From the NCBI GenBank assembly GCA_045589035.1, contig JAZNFJ010000083.1:1-64000 (forward strand): a stretch of DNA of 64,000 nucleotides, in the 5' to 3' direction. Origin of the DNA: Avoscillospira sp045589035. Its GTDB lineage: Bacteria; Bacillota; Clostridia; Oscillospirales; Oscillospiraceae. Both the position numbers and the translations under genes were made by a program. Positions 1-7,835 of this stretch are shown piece after piece. The notes beneath the pieces are model-generated. The model was not told the DNA's origin, did not search any database, and saw nothing but the letters and a program-made list of their open reading frames with translations. The first letter of the stretch is position 1. Each line of letters opens with the position of its first letter.

Positions 1-36
1 AACCATGTTGCCAAAACCAATATTGATCAGCTTCAT
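1..36 (-). CDS. remA: RemA/DUF370 family regulator, N-terminal fragment (runs off left edge)
   Basis: Only the first 12 codons are present; they read MKLINIGFGNMV, the characteristic start of the RemA (YlzA, DUF370) family. A GGGAGG ribosome site lies 5 to 6 bases upstream, just after the yicC stop. RemA is a small DNA-binding regulator, known in Bacillus to activate extracellular matrix and osmoprotection genes. It commonly follows yicC and precedes gmk and rpoZ in Firmicutes, which fits this position. The fragment is short, so the call rests on these residues and on synteny. Confidence 0.85.
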   Translation of the reverse strand, partial: MKLINIGFGNMV

Positions 37-48
37 AATGCCTCCCGG

Positions 49-927
49 TTATTCGATATTCTGAACCTGCTCGCGGATCTTTTCCAGTTCCGCCTTGATA
101 TCCACGACAGTTCTGGCCTGTTCCAGATCGTTTCCCTTGGAGCCGATAGTATTGGCCTCCCGGTTCATTTCCTGCAGAAGGAAATCCAGTTTTCTGCCAA
201 TAGCGCCGCCGGAAGAAAGCATTTGCTGCAGCTGGTCCAGATGACTGCGCAGGCGGACTGTTTCTTCATCCACGGCAACCTTGTCCGCAAATACGGCAGC
301 TTCAGAAAGGATTCGGCTTTCGTCGATAGAAGAACTCTCCAATACTTCCTGCATCTTCGCAAACAGGCGGGCACGGTACTCCGCAACAGTAACAGGGCTT
401 CTCTCTTCAACCTTCTCGACCAGAGAAAGGATTGTCCCACGGCGGTTCAGGAGATCCTGTTCAAGAGCGGCCCCTTCCGTTGTGCGCATGGCATCATACT
501 GATCCAAAGCAGCGCAGACAACAGACAGAATTTCCGCACCTCTGGCTTCTTCATCCACATCCGGTTTTTCAGTCACAAAGACATCCGGCAATCTAGTCAG
601 AGAATTGACAGAAATATCATCCCGGACGGGATATTCTGCAGCCACCTGCTGCATAGCAGCCAAGTAGCCTTCCAGAACAGGCTTGTTCAGAGAGATTTTC
701 ACTTCTTCACCGGTGGTGTTGATCACAGAAATGTACACATCCACCTTACCGCGGCTGACATGCTCTTTGACCAACTGTTTTACACGGTCTTCAATATAGC
801 TGTAGATACGGGGCAACTTTACGTTACAATCCAGATAACGGTTATTGACAGAGCGGATTTCCACCGTGATCTCACGATCCTCGATGGTGTTGATGGCTCG
901 TCCGTAACCCGTCATGCTTCTGATCAA
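49..927 (-). CDS. yicC: YicC/YloC family endoribonuclease
   Basis: The 292-residue product starts with the family signature MIRSMTGYGRA and ends with the conserved block around GRKLDFLLQEMNRE and IGSKGND, matching the YicC N-terminal domain plus the DUF1732 C-terminal domain. Members are endoribonucleases affecting RNA turnover and stationary-phase survival. I chose the TTG codon at 925-927 because a GGAGGG site sits 7 bases upstream; the ATG four codons later would be 19 bases away. The gene lies between cdaR and remA on the same strand, the usual yicC-remA order. Confidence 0.93.
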   Translation of the reverse strand: MIRSMTGYGRAINTIEDREITVEIRSVNNRYLDCNVKLPRIYSYIEDRVKQLVKEHVSRGKVDVYISVINTTGEEVKISLNKPVLEGYLAAMQQVAAEYPVRDDISVNSLTRLPDVFVTEKPDVDEEARGAEILSVVCAALDQYDAMRTTEGAALEQDLLNRRGTILSLVEKVEERSPVTVAEYRARLFAKMQEVLESSSIDESRILSEAAVFADKVAVDEETVRLRSHLDQLQQMLSSGGAIGRKLDFLLQEMNREANTIGSKGNDLEQARTVVDIKAELEKIREQVQNIE

Positions 928-946
928 ATTATATCCCTCCAGATGG

Positions 947-976
947 TGACTGTACGCAGATATCTGCGTACAGTCA
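947..976. repeat. Perfect 30-bp palindrome between cdaR and yicC
   Basis: Positions 947-961 and 962-976 are exact reverse complements with no loop bases (TGACTGTACGCAGAT facing its complement). It sits 12 bases beyond the cdaR stop and just before the yicC ribosome site. There is no T-run on either side, so it is not a typical intrinsic terminator. As DNA it could be a dimer-protein operator; as RNA, a processing or stabilising stem within the cdaAR-yicC transcript. Confidence 0.8.
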
Positions 977-988
977 ATTTCTTCCGTA

Positions 989-2260
989 TTAAGATCCAGC
1001 GACAGGAGTCAGATCCACTACCACAGAATACTCCGTTCCGATTGCACCTGCACCCTCAAAACCGTCCACATAGATCTTAGCGGGCATGGTCATAGAGGTT
1101 GCATTCTGGGTCAGAGTGACCTCAGAGAAGTCAATCACGACACGGATATTATCTTCGGCAATCAGATTGATATCTGCCTCATTGGCACGAACGGTAATGG
1201 GAAGAACATTGGTTCTTGCCGTGGGCTCCAGACCGGCAGGAACACCGATAAAGCTGAAATGATTGCTGGAAACACGCATTTGACGGATCGCCTTGTTCTT
1301 GATCTGCACATTAACCGTTGCTTCCTGCTCGCCGCTCAGGTTGGTGCAATCTTCAGGAACGGAGATCATACGGACAACGTCTTCCCTGTTGGTCATCAGG
1401 CTTGCCAGATCGATCGCAGGCAATTTGATGCTCTGAATGGCCTCCAGCACCTTGGGATCGGCAGAAAGACGAACGGTTTTGGGCTCAATATCGATTACTG
1501 CATCCGCTGAAGTGGCACCGCCGCCATCAATGATGGAGACTTCCAACGGAATATCCTTGTACATGTGAATAGGCAGTGTGACCTCGATTTCCGTGACATT
1601 GGAAGTAATCTTCGGATCGTTGATCATCTCACCGTTCTCATCCATGAACTGATAGGTCAGCGTGGTTGTGATGGTCTGATCTACATTCTCCCGCTTCAAA
1701 ATTGCCTGTGCGTAGCTGACACGATCAACCGTATCAACAGGCCCCTGGACCACGATTTCTGTATAATTCTGCACAAGGCGGTCGGAGATATAACCCTCCA
1801 TTACTTCCACCTCTGTATGAACCTTCACAGGAACCGTACGCTTGCGGAGGTTTTCCAGCGTCAGCGTCACCTGTTTGGGATTACTGCGGTTAATGGAAAG
1901 ATCCTGCGCAGATACAGCAGCCGGAAGCTTCAGATCGGTGATATCAAAATCAAAGGTATATTCGTTGGCGTTGCGGAGGTTACTGATATCCACATTCAAG
2001 GCAAGCTCTGCCTTATTCTCGGTCAGCTTATTGAGATCCGCCAGCTTTCCGCTGAAAGACAGAGAAATGCCGGAGGCAACATTGCTCTTTGTGACCAGCA
2101 GTTCATAGTCCTCCATCAAAACATCTTCGCCCACAAAGACAACGGGAATGTTGGCAATGTCACGATTTTCGATAGGGTTTTCGATGGTGACTACATAAAG
2201 CCAAAGTCCAACAGAAACCACCACAGCCAATAAAAAGCTAAGCCATTTCTTATTTTGCAT
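989..2260 (-). CDS. cdaR: CdaR, YbbR-domain regulator of the CdaA diadenylate cyclase
   Basis: This 423-residue protein has one N-terminal membrane anchor (about residues 7-25) followed by an extracytoplasmic stretch of beta-rich YbbR-type repeats of about 80-90 residues each, with recurring V-x-V and NPKQVTLT-like strands. YbbR proteins paired with CdaA bind it at the membrane and modulate c-di-AMP synthesis. The start overlaps the end of cdaA by 11 bases, so translation is probably coupled. Family length and gene order (cdaA-cdaR, often with glmM) agree, although glmM is not adjacent here. Confidence 0.9.
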   Translation of the reverse strand: MQNKKWLSFLLAVVVSVGLWLYVVTIENPIENRDIANIPVVFVGEDVLMEDYELLVTKSNVASGISLSFSGKLADLNKLTENKAELALNVDISNLRNANEYTFDFDITDLKLPAAVSAQDLSINRSNPKQVTLTLENLRKRTVPVKVHTEVEVMEGYISDRLVQNYTEIVVQGPVDTVDRVSYAQAILKRENVDQTITTTLTYQFMDENGEMINDPKITSNVTEIEVTLPIHMYKDIPLEVSIIDGGGATSADAVIDIEPKTVRLSADPKVLEAIQSIKLPAIDLASLMTNREDVVRMISVPEDCTNLSGEQEATVNVQIKNKAIRQMRVSSNHFSFIGVPAGLEPTARTNVLPITVRANEADINLIAEDNIRVVIDFSEVTLTQNATSMTMPAKIYVDGFEGAGAIGTEYSVVVDLTPVAGS

Positions 2261-3119
2261 TGTTCTGATCCTTCTTGGTCAAATATTGTTTTGCCCGTGT
2301 CCAGAAAGTCTGCTGCGTTTCTTCCTTCGGCATCAGTTCATTCATCAGCAGACGTTCCAGGGTCTGCGGAGCCAGATGCCGCTTCAGCATACCACCGATG
2401 GCAACGGAGATTGTGCCTGTTTCTTCCGAAACAATTACGACAACAGCATCAGAAACTTCGCTGGTGCCCACACCGGCGCGGTGTCTTGTGCCCAAATCAC
2501 TGTGCAGGTTGGGATTTTCCGACAGCGGCATCACACAGCCTGCAACGGCGATACGACCTTCCCGGACAATAACAGCGCCATCATGCAATGCCGTATTGGG
2601 GAAGAAAATGTTGCGCAGAAGCTGGTCGGTGATGACGGCATCAACAGGAGTGCCCGTCTTAAAATACTCCTCCAGAGAGGTTCTTCTTTCGAAAGCAAGC
2701 AGGACGCCAATGCGTTCCTTGGACATGGTTTCGCAGGCAGAAACAGTAGCGCGAATGGCCTCGGCCATCTCGTTTTTAGGCGATACACCGTTAACCCATT
2801 CCATGAGGTTGTTGCCGCCAAAGCGCTCCAATGCACGTCGCAGCTCCGGTTGGAACATAATCACAACTGCGATAAAACCCAAAGAGAAAATATTACTCAG
2901 AATGAAGTGCAGCACATAGAAGTTCAGCACATCTGTGATCCAAGTGAGCATCAGCAGCGCAACAATCGCCTTGGCAACTCTTGCGGTGCTGGTGGATCGA
3001 ATCATATTCAAAAGTTTAAATATAATAAAGGCGACAATCAGGATATCCAAAATGTCAGAAACGCCAATGCTCATAAACGCATTTATGGCACCTTGAAACA
3101 TAGAACGCAATTCGCGCAA
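2250..3119 (-). CDS. cdaA: CdaA, membrane diadenylate cyclase (c-di-AMP synthase)
   Basis: Three N-terminal membrane segments (about residues 21-40, 48-66 and 70-88) precede a DisA_N/DAC catalytic domain. The cyclase motifs are visible: DGA at about 180-182 and GTRHRAGVG at about 210-218. The enzyme condenses two ATP to c-di-AMP, the second messenger for potassium, osmotic and wall homeostasis. The TTG at 3117-3119 lacks a good ribosome site; the ATG at 3099-3101, six codons in, is an equally plausible start. It is the first gene of a cdaA-cdaR-yicC-remA unit with a good sigma-A promoter upstream. Confidence 0.94.
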   Translation of the reverse strand: MRELRSMFQGAINAFMSIGVSDILDILIVAFIIFKLLNMIRSTSTARVAKAIVALLMLTWITDVLNFYVLHFILSNIFSLGFIAVVIMFQPELRRALERFGGNNLMEWVNGVSPKNEMAEAIRATVSACETMSKERIGVLLAFERRTSLEEYFKTGTPVDAVITDQLLRNIFFPNTALHDGAVIVREGRIAVAGCVMPLSENPNLHSDLGTRHRAGVGTSEVSDAVVVIVSEETGTISVAIGGMLKRHLAPQTLERLLMNELMPKEETQQTFWTRAKQYLTKKDQNNAK

Positions 3120-3164
3120 TGGTATACACCACCATTCTGAAATTAGCTATAAATTAACTTCATA

Positions 3165-3193
3165 ATTATAGCGCAAAACGGCAGAATTGGCAA
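3165..3193 (-). promoter_or_regulatory. Sigma-A-type promoter for cdaA-cdaR-yicC
   Basis: On the minus strand, TTGCCA (3188-3193) and TATAAT (3165-3170) are separated by 17 bases, placing initiation near 3158, about 40 bases before cdaA. Confidence 0.75.
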
Positions 3194-3211
3194 GTGCAAA
3201 CAACAATTATT

Positions 3212-4324
3212 TCAGATGATTATTTGTCGTAATTCCCGCAGCAGTATTTCAATATCGTCTGTGCTGTTCTCTGATGAAAAACTGATTCGAACAGTTCCGT
3301 CTTTAATCGTATTTGCTGACTGATGTGCCAGCGGTGCGCAATGCAGCCCTGCCCTCACCGCAATACCCTTTTGTCCCAGTTTTTCTGCCACGATCTCACA
3401 GTCCAACTGCGGAATCTGAAAAGACAGCACTCCCGTTTGCTGCCTGCCTCCACCGCAATAAAAACGCACATAATCAAGATTGGAAAGTTCTTCGGAAAGG
3501 TACCACAACAATGTGCGTTCTTTCTTCAGTACATTCTCAGTTCCAACACGCCTTAAATGCTCAATGGCAGCTGAAAGCCCTGCAATTCCTGGGATATTAT
3601 GAGTTCCTGCTTCCGCGATATCGGGCAAAAAATCAGGCATTTCCCCACTGAAAGAGTTGCTGCCTGTTCCGCCGCAAAGCAGCGGTTTCGGCAGCATACC
3701 GCAGAGCAAAAGCCCTGTACCCTGAGGCCCAAGAAGGCTCTTGTGTCCCGGCATTGCAATAAAAGCAGCACCCAGTTTATGCAGGGATACAGGGAGAACA
3801 CCTGCAGACTGGGATGCGTCCAGAATAAACGGTATCTTCCGGCTATGACAGATTTCTGCAATCTTTTCTACCGGCAGAACATATCCAAACACATTGGAAA
3901 CATGGGTACAAACCACAGCTTTTGTTTCATCGCTGACGGCTGCTTCAAATACAGACAATGTGTCTGCTGGATCAAAGAGGCTTTGTCCTGCAACTACGAT
4001 ATCCGCACCTTTTTGATACAACGGGCGGACAACGGCATTATGCTCAAATCCGGATATCACCACACGATCCCCGGGATGAACCAGTGTATTGATCGCAATA
4101 TTCAAACCGTGTGTAGCATTGGTGGTAAATACAACCTGATCCGGCCTGCAGTCAAAAAAGGCAGCCGCCCTACAGCGGCACTGATAAGCCGTATCTGCAG
4201 CTACGCGAGCCGCATGGTGACCGCTTCGGCCAATGCTTGCGCAGGTTTTCATAGCATTGAGAACCGCATCATACACCTGTGGCGGTTTATGCATAGAAGT
4301 TGCTGCATGATCAAGATATATCAA
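3212..4324 (-). CDS. Cysteine desulfurase-like class V aminotransferase
   Basis: A PLP enzyme of 370 residues starting IYLDHAATS, the typical N-terminus of NifS/Csd-type desulfurases. The PLP aspartate lies in DASQSAG, the Schiff-base lysine in PGHKSLLGPQGTG and the candidate sulfur-accepting cysteine in RAGLHCAP near the C-terminus. The start is the TTG at 4322-4324, overlapping the stop of the upstream DUF3343 gene by two bases, with GGGAGG 8 bases upstream; an open frame continues further but lies inside that gene. It belongs to the subgroup often paired with DUF3343 and would mobilise sulfur or selenium from cysteine or selenocysteine. The true substrate is not readable. Confidence 0.88.
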   Translation of the reverse strand: MIYLDHAATSMHKPPQVYDAVLNAMKTCASIGRSGHHAARVAADTAYQCRCRAAAFFDCRPDQVVFTTNATHGLNIAINTLVHPGDRVVISGFEHNAVVRPLYQKGADIVVAGQSLFDPADTLSVFEAAVSDETKAVVCTHVSNVFGYVLPVEKIAEICHSRKIPFILDASQSAGVLPVSLHKLGAAFIAMPGHKSLLGPQGTGLLLCGMLPKPLLCGGTGSNSFSGEMPDFLPDIAEAGTHNIPGIAGLSAAIEHLRRVGTENVLKKERTLLWYLSEELSNLDYVRFYCGGGRQQTGVLSFQIPQLDCEIVAEKLGQKGIAVRAGLHCAPLAHQSANTIKDGTVRISFSSENSTDDIEILLRELRQIII

Positions 4325-4575
4325 AGAAACACCTCCCGAACATGATTGTTCCCGCCAATTTGGAACACTTTCTTCGGAGGCATTCCTTCGTTTTTTAGAA
4401 TGAACATCCCGCCATACAGGTCGGAAGGCTTCAGCTGTAAGGCATATCCACACCCTGTGGAGGAGATCAATTTCGGTGCACGGAGAAATTCTCCCATAAG
4501 ACCGTGCCGACGAAGGATTGACGCGGCTGTCTGCGCCTGTGTCATAGATTGAAAGGTAAAATAATATGCATCCAT
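4321..4575 (-). CDS. DUF3343 family small protein, putative S/Se carrier
   Basis: An 84-residue protein with one conserved-looking cysteine in the segment ISSTGCGYALQL, matching the DUF3343 family, sometimes annotated as a putative Se/S carrier. The ATG at 4573-4575 has a GGGAGGG ribosome site 8 bases upstream; the longer open frame would begin inside the ispF terminator region. The stop overlaps the start of the cysteine desulfurase gene, implying coupled expression and a role as acceptor of its persulfide or selenide. That role is inferred from pairing, not shown. Confidence 0.8.
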   Translation of the reverse strand: MDAYYFTFQSMTQAQTAASILRRHGLMGEFLRAPKLISSTGCGYALQLKPSDLYGGMFILKNEGMPPKKVFQIGGNNHVREVFL

Positions 4576-4586
4576 TGGTCTACCCT

Positions 4587-4648
4587 CCCATCCATCGTAT
4601 GTCGGATGGGGGCGAATCGGAACACCCCTCCGGTTTTCGGAGGGGTGT
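4587..4648 (-). terminator. Tandem hairpins after ispF
   Basis: An 11-bp stem (4622-4632 with 4638-4648, loop of 5) lies directly after the ispF stop, and a second 7-bp stem lies at about 4587-4610. Neither is followed by a clear T-run, so termination may be partial and the DUF3343/desulfurase pair may still be read through from ispF. Confidence 0.5.
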
Positions 4649-4651
4649 AAA

Positions 4652-5119
4652 TCAATCAATCAGGCAAACCGCGTGGCAGGAAATACCTTCTCCCCTGCCG
4701 GAAAAGCCAAGATGTTCCTCTGTTGTTGCCTTAATATTCACCTGATCCTCAGACAAATGGAGCCGCACAGCGACATTATCCCTCATCTGTGAAATATACG
4801 GTGCAAGTTTTGGCCGCTGTGCAATCACCGTAGCGTCAATATTGGAAATTCGATAGTTTTTTTCAATAAGCAGGTCGTAAACATGATCCAGCAAAATCAT
4901 GCTGTCGATGCCGCTGTAAGATGCATCTGTATCCGGGAAATGCTTGCCGATATCCCCCATAGCAGCGGCACCCAGAAGTGCATCCATAATGGCATGAACC
5001 AAAACATCGGCATCGGAGTGACCGTCCAGACCTTTTTCAAAAGGAATTTCCACGCCTCCGAGGATCAGTTTTCGTCCTTCCACCAAGCGGTGTACATCAT
5101 AACCGTGACCAATTCTCAT
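4652..5119 (-). CDS. ispF: 2-C-methyl-D-erythritol 2,4-cyclodiphosphate synthase
   Basis: A 155-residue protein with the family signature RIGHGYDVHRL (zinc-binding Asp and His) at the N-terminus, DGHSDADVLVHA and GDIGKHFPDTD in the middle, and FSGRGEGI near the C-terminus. It catalyses the cyclodiphosphate step of the MEP isoprenoid pathway. The start overlaps the ispD stop by four bases (ATGA), the common ispDF arrangement. The MEP entry enzyme gene, dxs, is in this window at 34-36 kb. Confidence 0.97.
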   Translation of the reverse strand: MRIGHGYDVHRLVEGRKLILGGVEIPFEKGLDGHSDADVLVHAIMDALLGAAAMGDIGKHFPDTDASYSGIDSMILLDHVYDLLIEKNYRISNIDATVIAQRPKLAPYISQMRDNVAVRLHLSEDQVNIKATTEEHLGFSGRGEGISCHAVCLID

Positions 5120-5844
5120 TTCTCTTCCCTGCCCTTCAGTATTGCTTCTGCCAAAACCAGATCAATGGGAGTGGTAATCTTAATATTCTCCTCATCACCT
5201 TCGCTGAGATAGACACGCATACCAATCGCCTCAACTGCGGAGCAGTCATCTGTTATGGGGAGATTTTTATCTTTTGCATGGTGCAATGCGCCATGCAGAA
5301 GGTCCCGATCGAAAATCTGCGGAGTCTGAACCGCAAATAATGTAGATCGATCCGGTGTACCTGTCACAAAATGATCCTGTACCAGCTTAATCGTATCTTT
5401 TACGGGAATCGCAGGGGCAGCGGCTCTGTAGGTCTGCGCTTTTTTGATCGCTGTATCGATCACGGCATCGCTGACAAGGGGTCTGGCTCCATCGTGAACA
5501 GCCACCAATCCCATTTTATCGGACACTTGTTCCAGGCCGTTCATAACGGAATCGACTCTTGTTTCGCCACCCTCAACAACAGCTTTCACTTTTAGAAATT
5601 CCCTGGCACCGCACAAAGATCGTACATAACCAAGCAGATCCTTTCGCGTCACAACGACGATCTCATGAACCAGCGAATTACGCTGGAACATCTCAATGCT
5701 TCGCTCAATCACTGTTTTTCCAAACAGTTCTGCGGCAATCTTATCTTCTCCCTGCATACGGCTGGACTTTCCTGCCGCGACGATGATCGCTGCACAGCGA
5801 TTATCCTTTCTTTTCTTTATCAGCTTGAAAAGTGTTTCCAGCAT
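5116..5844 (-). CDS. ispD: 2-C-methyl-D-erythritol 4-phosphate cytidylyltransferase
   Basis: The 242-residue protein contains the nucleotidyltransferase loop IIVAAGKSSRM at about residue 20 and VHDGARPLV in the middle, both typical of IspD. It couples CTP to MEP in isoprenoid synthesis. A short basic N-terminal extension (KLIKKRKDNR) precedes the catalytic core, slightly longer than usual. It lies 11 bases downstream of murD and overlaps ispF by four bases. Confidence 0.96.
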   Translation of the reverse strand: MLETLFKLIKKRKDNRCAAIIVAAGKSSRMQGEDKIAAELFGKTVIERSIEMFQRNSLVHEIVVVTRKDLLGYVRSLCGAREFLKVKAVVEGGETRVDSVMNGLEQVSDKMGLVAVHDGARPLVSDAVIDTAIKKAQTYRAAAPAIPVKDTIKLVQDHFVTGTPDRSTLFAVQTPQIFDRDLLHGALHHAKDKNLPITDDCSAVEAIGMRVYLSEGDEENIKITTPIDLVLAEAILKGREEK

Positions 5845-5855
5845 GCTCTCACCTC

Positions 5856-7229
5856 TTAAAGTCCCATGACAATTTCTTTGTAGGTTTTACCCCGTACCAT
5901 AAAGTTCTTGAACTGATCAAAAGCCGCACAGGCAGGAGAAAGGGTCACGATATCACCTGACACTGCCAGATCACGGGCACGCAGGACTGCATCCTTCAGA
6001 TGGTCCGCAATGACAATGGGAAGTTTTTTGGCATCATATCCCGGTGTATTTACAACTGCCTGTCTGATTTTATCTGCCGTATGACCGCAGAGAATCAGTG
6101 CCTTCACATGTGCAACAACTTCCGGACCCAGTACATCAAACGGAATCTGCTTATCATATCCGCCGGCAATGAGGATAACCTTCTCTTCAAAGGCATGCAG
6201 ACCCGCAATGGTTCTGGAGGGACTGCTGGCGATGGAATCGTTATAGTAACGAACACCATCCACTTCCCGTACCAGTTCAATCCGGTGCTCCACACCCTTG
6301 AAATTTCTGGCAACATAGAGAACATCTGCATCCGTGGCAAAGTCCTCCGTGGCAGCAATGGCAGCCATATAGTTCTCTACGTTGTGCATTCCGGGAATGG
6401 CAATATCCTTGCGCTGCATAACAGCAGTTCCATTGTGCCAGATTGCACCGTCATGATAACACACGCCTCTGGAAGTCTGTTCTTTCACCGAGAATGTACG
6501 CAGCTCACCGGCTGCTTGCTTTGCAAAAGAAGCCGTAATCTCATTATCCAGATTAATAATCAATTTATCGCAGGCTTTTTGATGGAGAAAAATGTTCATT
6601 TTTGCTTCCACATATTCATCCATGTCCTTGTGCACATCCAGATGATTAGGTGCGAGATTGGTTACAACGGCAATGTGCGGTGACTGTTTCATGTGCATCA
6701 GCTGGAAGGAACTCAGTTCTACCACTGCAATATCATCTGGTTTCATCTGATCTGCCAGAGGCAGTAACGGCTGACCGATATTGCCGCCGACCCAGATAGT
6801 CTTCCCTGCCTGCTCCAAAATCTCCGCGATCAATGTGGTGGTAGTTGTTTTTCCGTCAGAACCAGTCACAGCAATGATCTGACAGGGGCAGACCGCAAAG
6901 AAAGCCTCCATTTCAGAAGTAACGACCGCACCGCTATCACGCAGCTGACAAAGAGCTGGAATATTGGGGTGCATGCCGGGGGTGCGGAATACAATATCAC
7001 CCTGCAGATTTTCCAGATATCCGCTGCCAAGGTGCAGTTCCGCTCCTGCCTGTTCCAGTTCCAGAACTTCTGCATCCAAATCAGCCCGCTCGCTCTTATC
7101 GCAGGCCACTACATGCAGCTTTCGATCCAACAGCATTCGGATCAGCGGACGGTTACTGACACCGATGCCAAGGACGATGATCCGCTTGCCATTCAGCATC
7201 GCAAAATATTGATCAACCAATTGGTTCAT
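5856..7229 (-). CDS. murD: UDP-N-acetylmuramoyl-L-alanine--D-glutamate ligase
   Basis: A 457-residue Mur ligase with an N-terminal UDP-binding Rossmann segment (VLGIGVSNRPL), the ATP loop VTGSDGKTTTT at about 120-130 and the C-terminal ligase domain (YNDSIASSPSRTIAGL, SPACAAFDQFKNF). It adds D-glutamate to UDP-MurNAc-L-Ala in the cytoplasm. It heads the minus-strand unit with ispD and ispF rather than lying in a dcw wall cluster. Confidence 0.96.
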   Translation of the reverse strand: MNQLVDQYFAMLNGKRIIVLGIGVSNRPLIRMLLDRKLHVVACDKSERADLDAEVLELEQAGAELHLGSGYLENLQGDIVFRTPGMHPNIPALCQLRDSGAVVTSEMEAFFAVCPCQIIAVTGSDGKTTTTTLIAEILEQAGKTIWVGGNIGQPLLPLADQMKPDDIAVVELSSFQLMHMKQSPHIAVVTNLAPNHLDVHKDMDEYVEAKMNIFLHQKACDKLIINLDNEITASFAKQAAGELRTFSVKEQTSRGVCYHDGAIWHNGTAVMQRKDIAIPGMHNVENYMAAIAATEDFATDADVLYVARNFKGVEHRIELVREVDGVRYYNDSIASSPSRTIAGLHAFEEKVILIAGGYDKQIPFDVLGPEVVAHVKALILCGHTADKIRQAVVNTPGYDAKKLPIVIADHLKDAVLRARDLAVSGDIVTLSPACAAFDQFKNFMVRGKTYKEIVMGL

Positions 7230-7258
7230 GATGATACCTCATTTCTGTTTCTCTCACT

Positions 7259-7287
7259 ATTATAGCCACAGAAGGCGTCTTTTGCAA
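7259..7287 (-). promoter_or_regulatory. Promoter for murD-ispD-ispF
   Basis: Minus strand TTGCAA (7282-7287), a 17-base spacer, and TATAAT (7259-7264). The -35 element is only five bases from the -35 of the divergent rnpB promoter. Confidence 0.75.
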
Positions 7288-7292
7288 TTCAT

Positions 7293-7321
7293 TTGACAAG
7301 AAGATAGAAATAAAGTAAAAT
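7293..7321 (+). promoter_or_regulatory. Promoter for RNase P RNA
   Basis: A consensus TTGACA (7293-7298), a 17-base spacer, and TAAAAT (7316-7321) put initiation near 7328, exactly where the RNase P P1 helix begins. Confidence 0.85.
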
Positions 7322-7327
7322 ATAGCA

Positions 7328-7672
7328 GCGACCGGGTCGGACAGTCGCGTGTGCAGTGCCGAAAGGCCGTACATGAGGAAAGTCCGGGCTCCGCAGGGCA
7401 AGGATAACGGGTAACGCCCGCCGAAGGCAACTTCAGGAAAAGTGCAACAGAGATATACCGCCATCAGCAGATGGTAAGGGTGGAAAGGTGCGGTAAGAGC
7501 GCACCCGATGGTGTGGAAGCATCCATCGCTGCAAACTCTATCCGGAGCAACACCGCAAAGGAAACAAGGCTTGCCCGGCTGTTTCCAATCAGGTGGCTGG
7601 ATCGCAGAGGCAACTCTGCGGCTAGATAGATGACTGTCGAACACAGAACCCGGCTTATAGACCCGATCGTGC
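7328..7672 (+). ncRNA. rnpB: RNase P RNA (bacterial type A-like)
   Basis: About 345 nt with recognisable conserved blocks: GAGGAAAGTCCGGGCTCC near the 5' end (7374-7391), the GGGTAACGCCCGCCGAAGGC segment around 7410, and ACAGAACCCGGCTTATAGACC at the 3' end. The ends pair to form P1 (7329-7338 with 7660-7669, one mismatch). It is the catalytic RNA that matures tRNA 5' ends. It has its own promoter and intrinsic terminator and stands alone between murD (divergent) and the his operon. Confidence 0.96.
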
Positions 7673-7678
7673 AATGGT

Positions 7679-7709
7679 GCGTCAAGGATCTTTTCCTTGG
7701 CGTATTTTT
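7679..7709 (+). terminator. Intrinsic terminator of rnpB
   Basis: A 9-bp stem (CGTCAAGGA with its partner, one G-U pair) and a short loop are followed by TATTTTT. Confidence 0.85.
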
Positions 7710-7753
7710 GCTGATTGCACAATTTTTCCTGCATTCGCTTATAGGATATCGGT

Positions 7754-7770
7754 ATTTTGCTATGCAAAAT
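7754..7770. promoter_or_regulatory. Dyad upstream of the his promoter
   Basis: ATTTTGC-TAT-GCAAAAT is a perfect 7-bp inverted repeat ending five bases before the -35 of the histidine operon promoter. This is a position suited to an operator or activator site. No T-box or leader peptide precedes hisZ. Confidence 0.45.
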
Positions 7771-7774
7771 CCTC

Positions 7775-7803
7775 TTGATTTTATTTCGATAAAGTGGTAA
7801 AAT
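7775..7803 (+). promoter_or_regulatory. Promoter of the histidine operon
   Basis: TTGATT (7775-7780), a 17-base spacer and TAAAAT (7798-7803); initiation near 7810 leaves a short leader of about 25 nt before hisZ. Confidence 0.75.
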
Positions 7804-7835
7804 ATTAAAGACTACCAACGGAAAGGATTTTGGCT

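Noticed and set aside
947..976. Intrinsic terminator at the 30-bp palindrome
   Set aside because: No T-run on either strand and the next gene, yicC, is co-directional with its ribosome site directly downstream.
7213..7818. A 201-codon minus-strand frame across the rnpB region
   Set aside because: It lies antisense to the RNase P RNA, whose conserved blocks are clear, and has no ribosome site.
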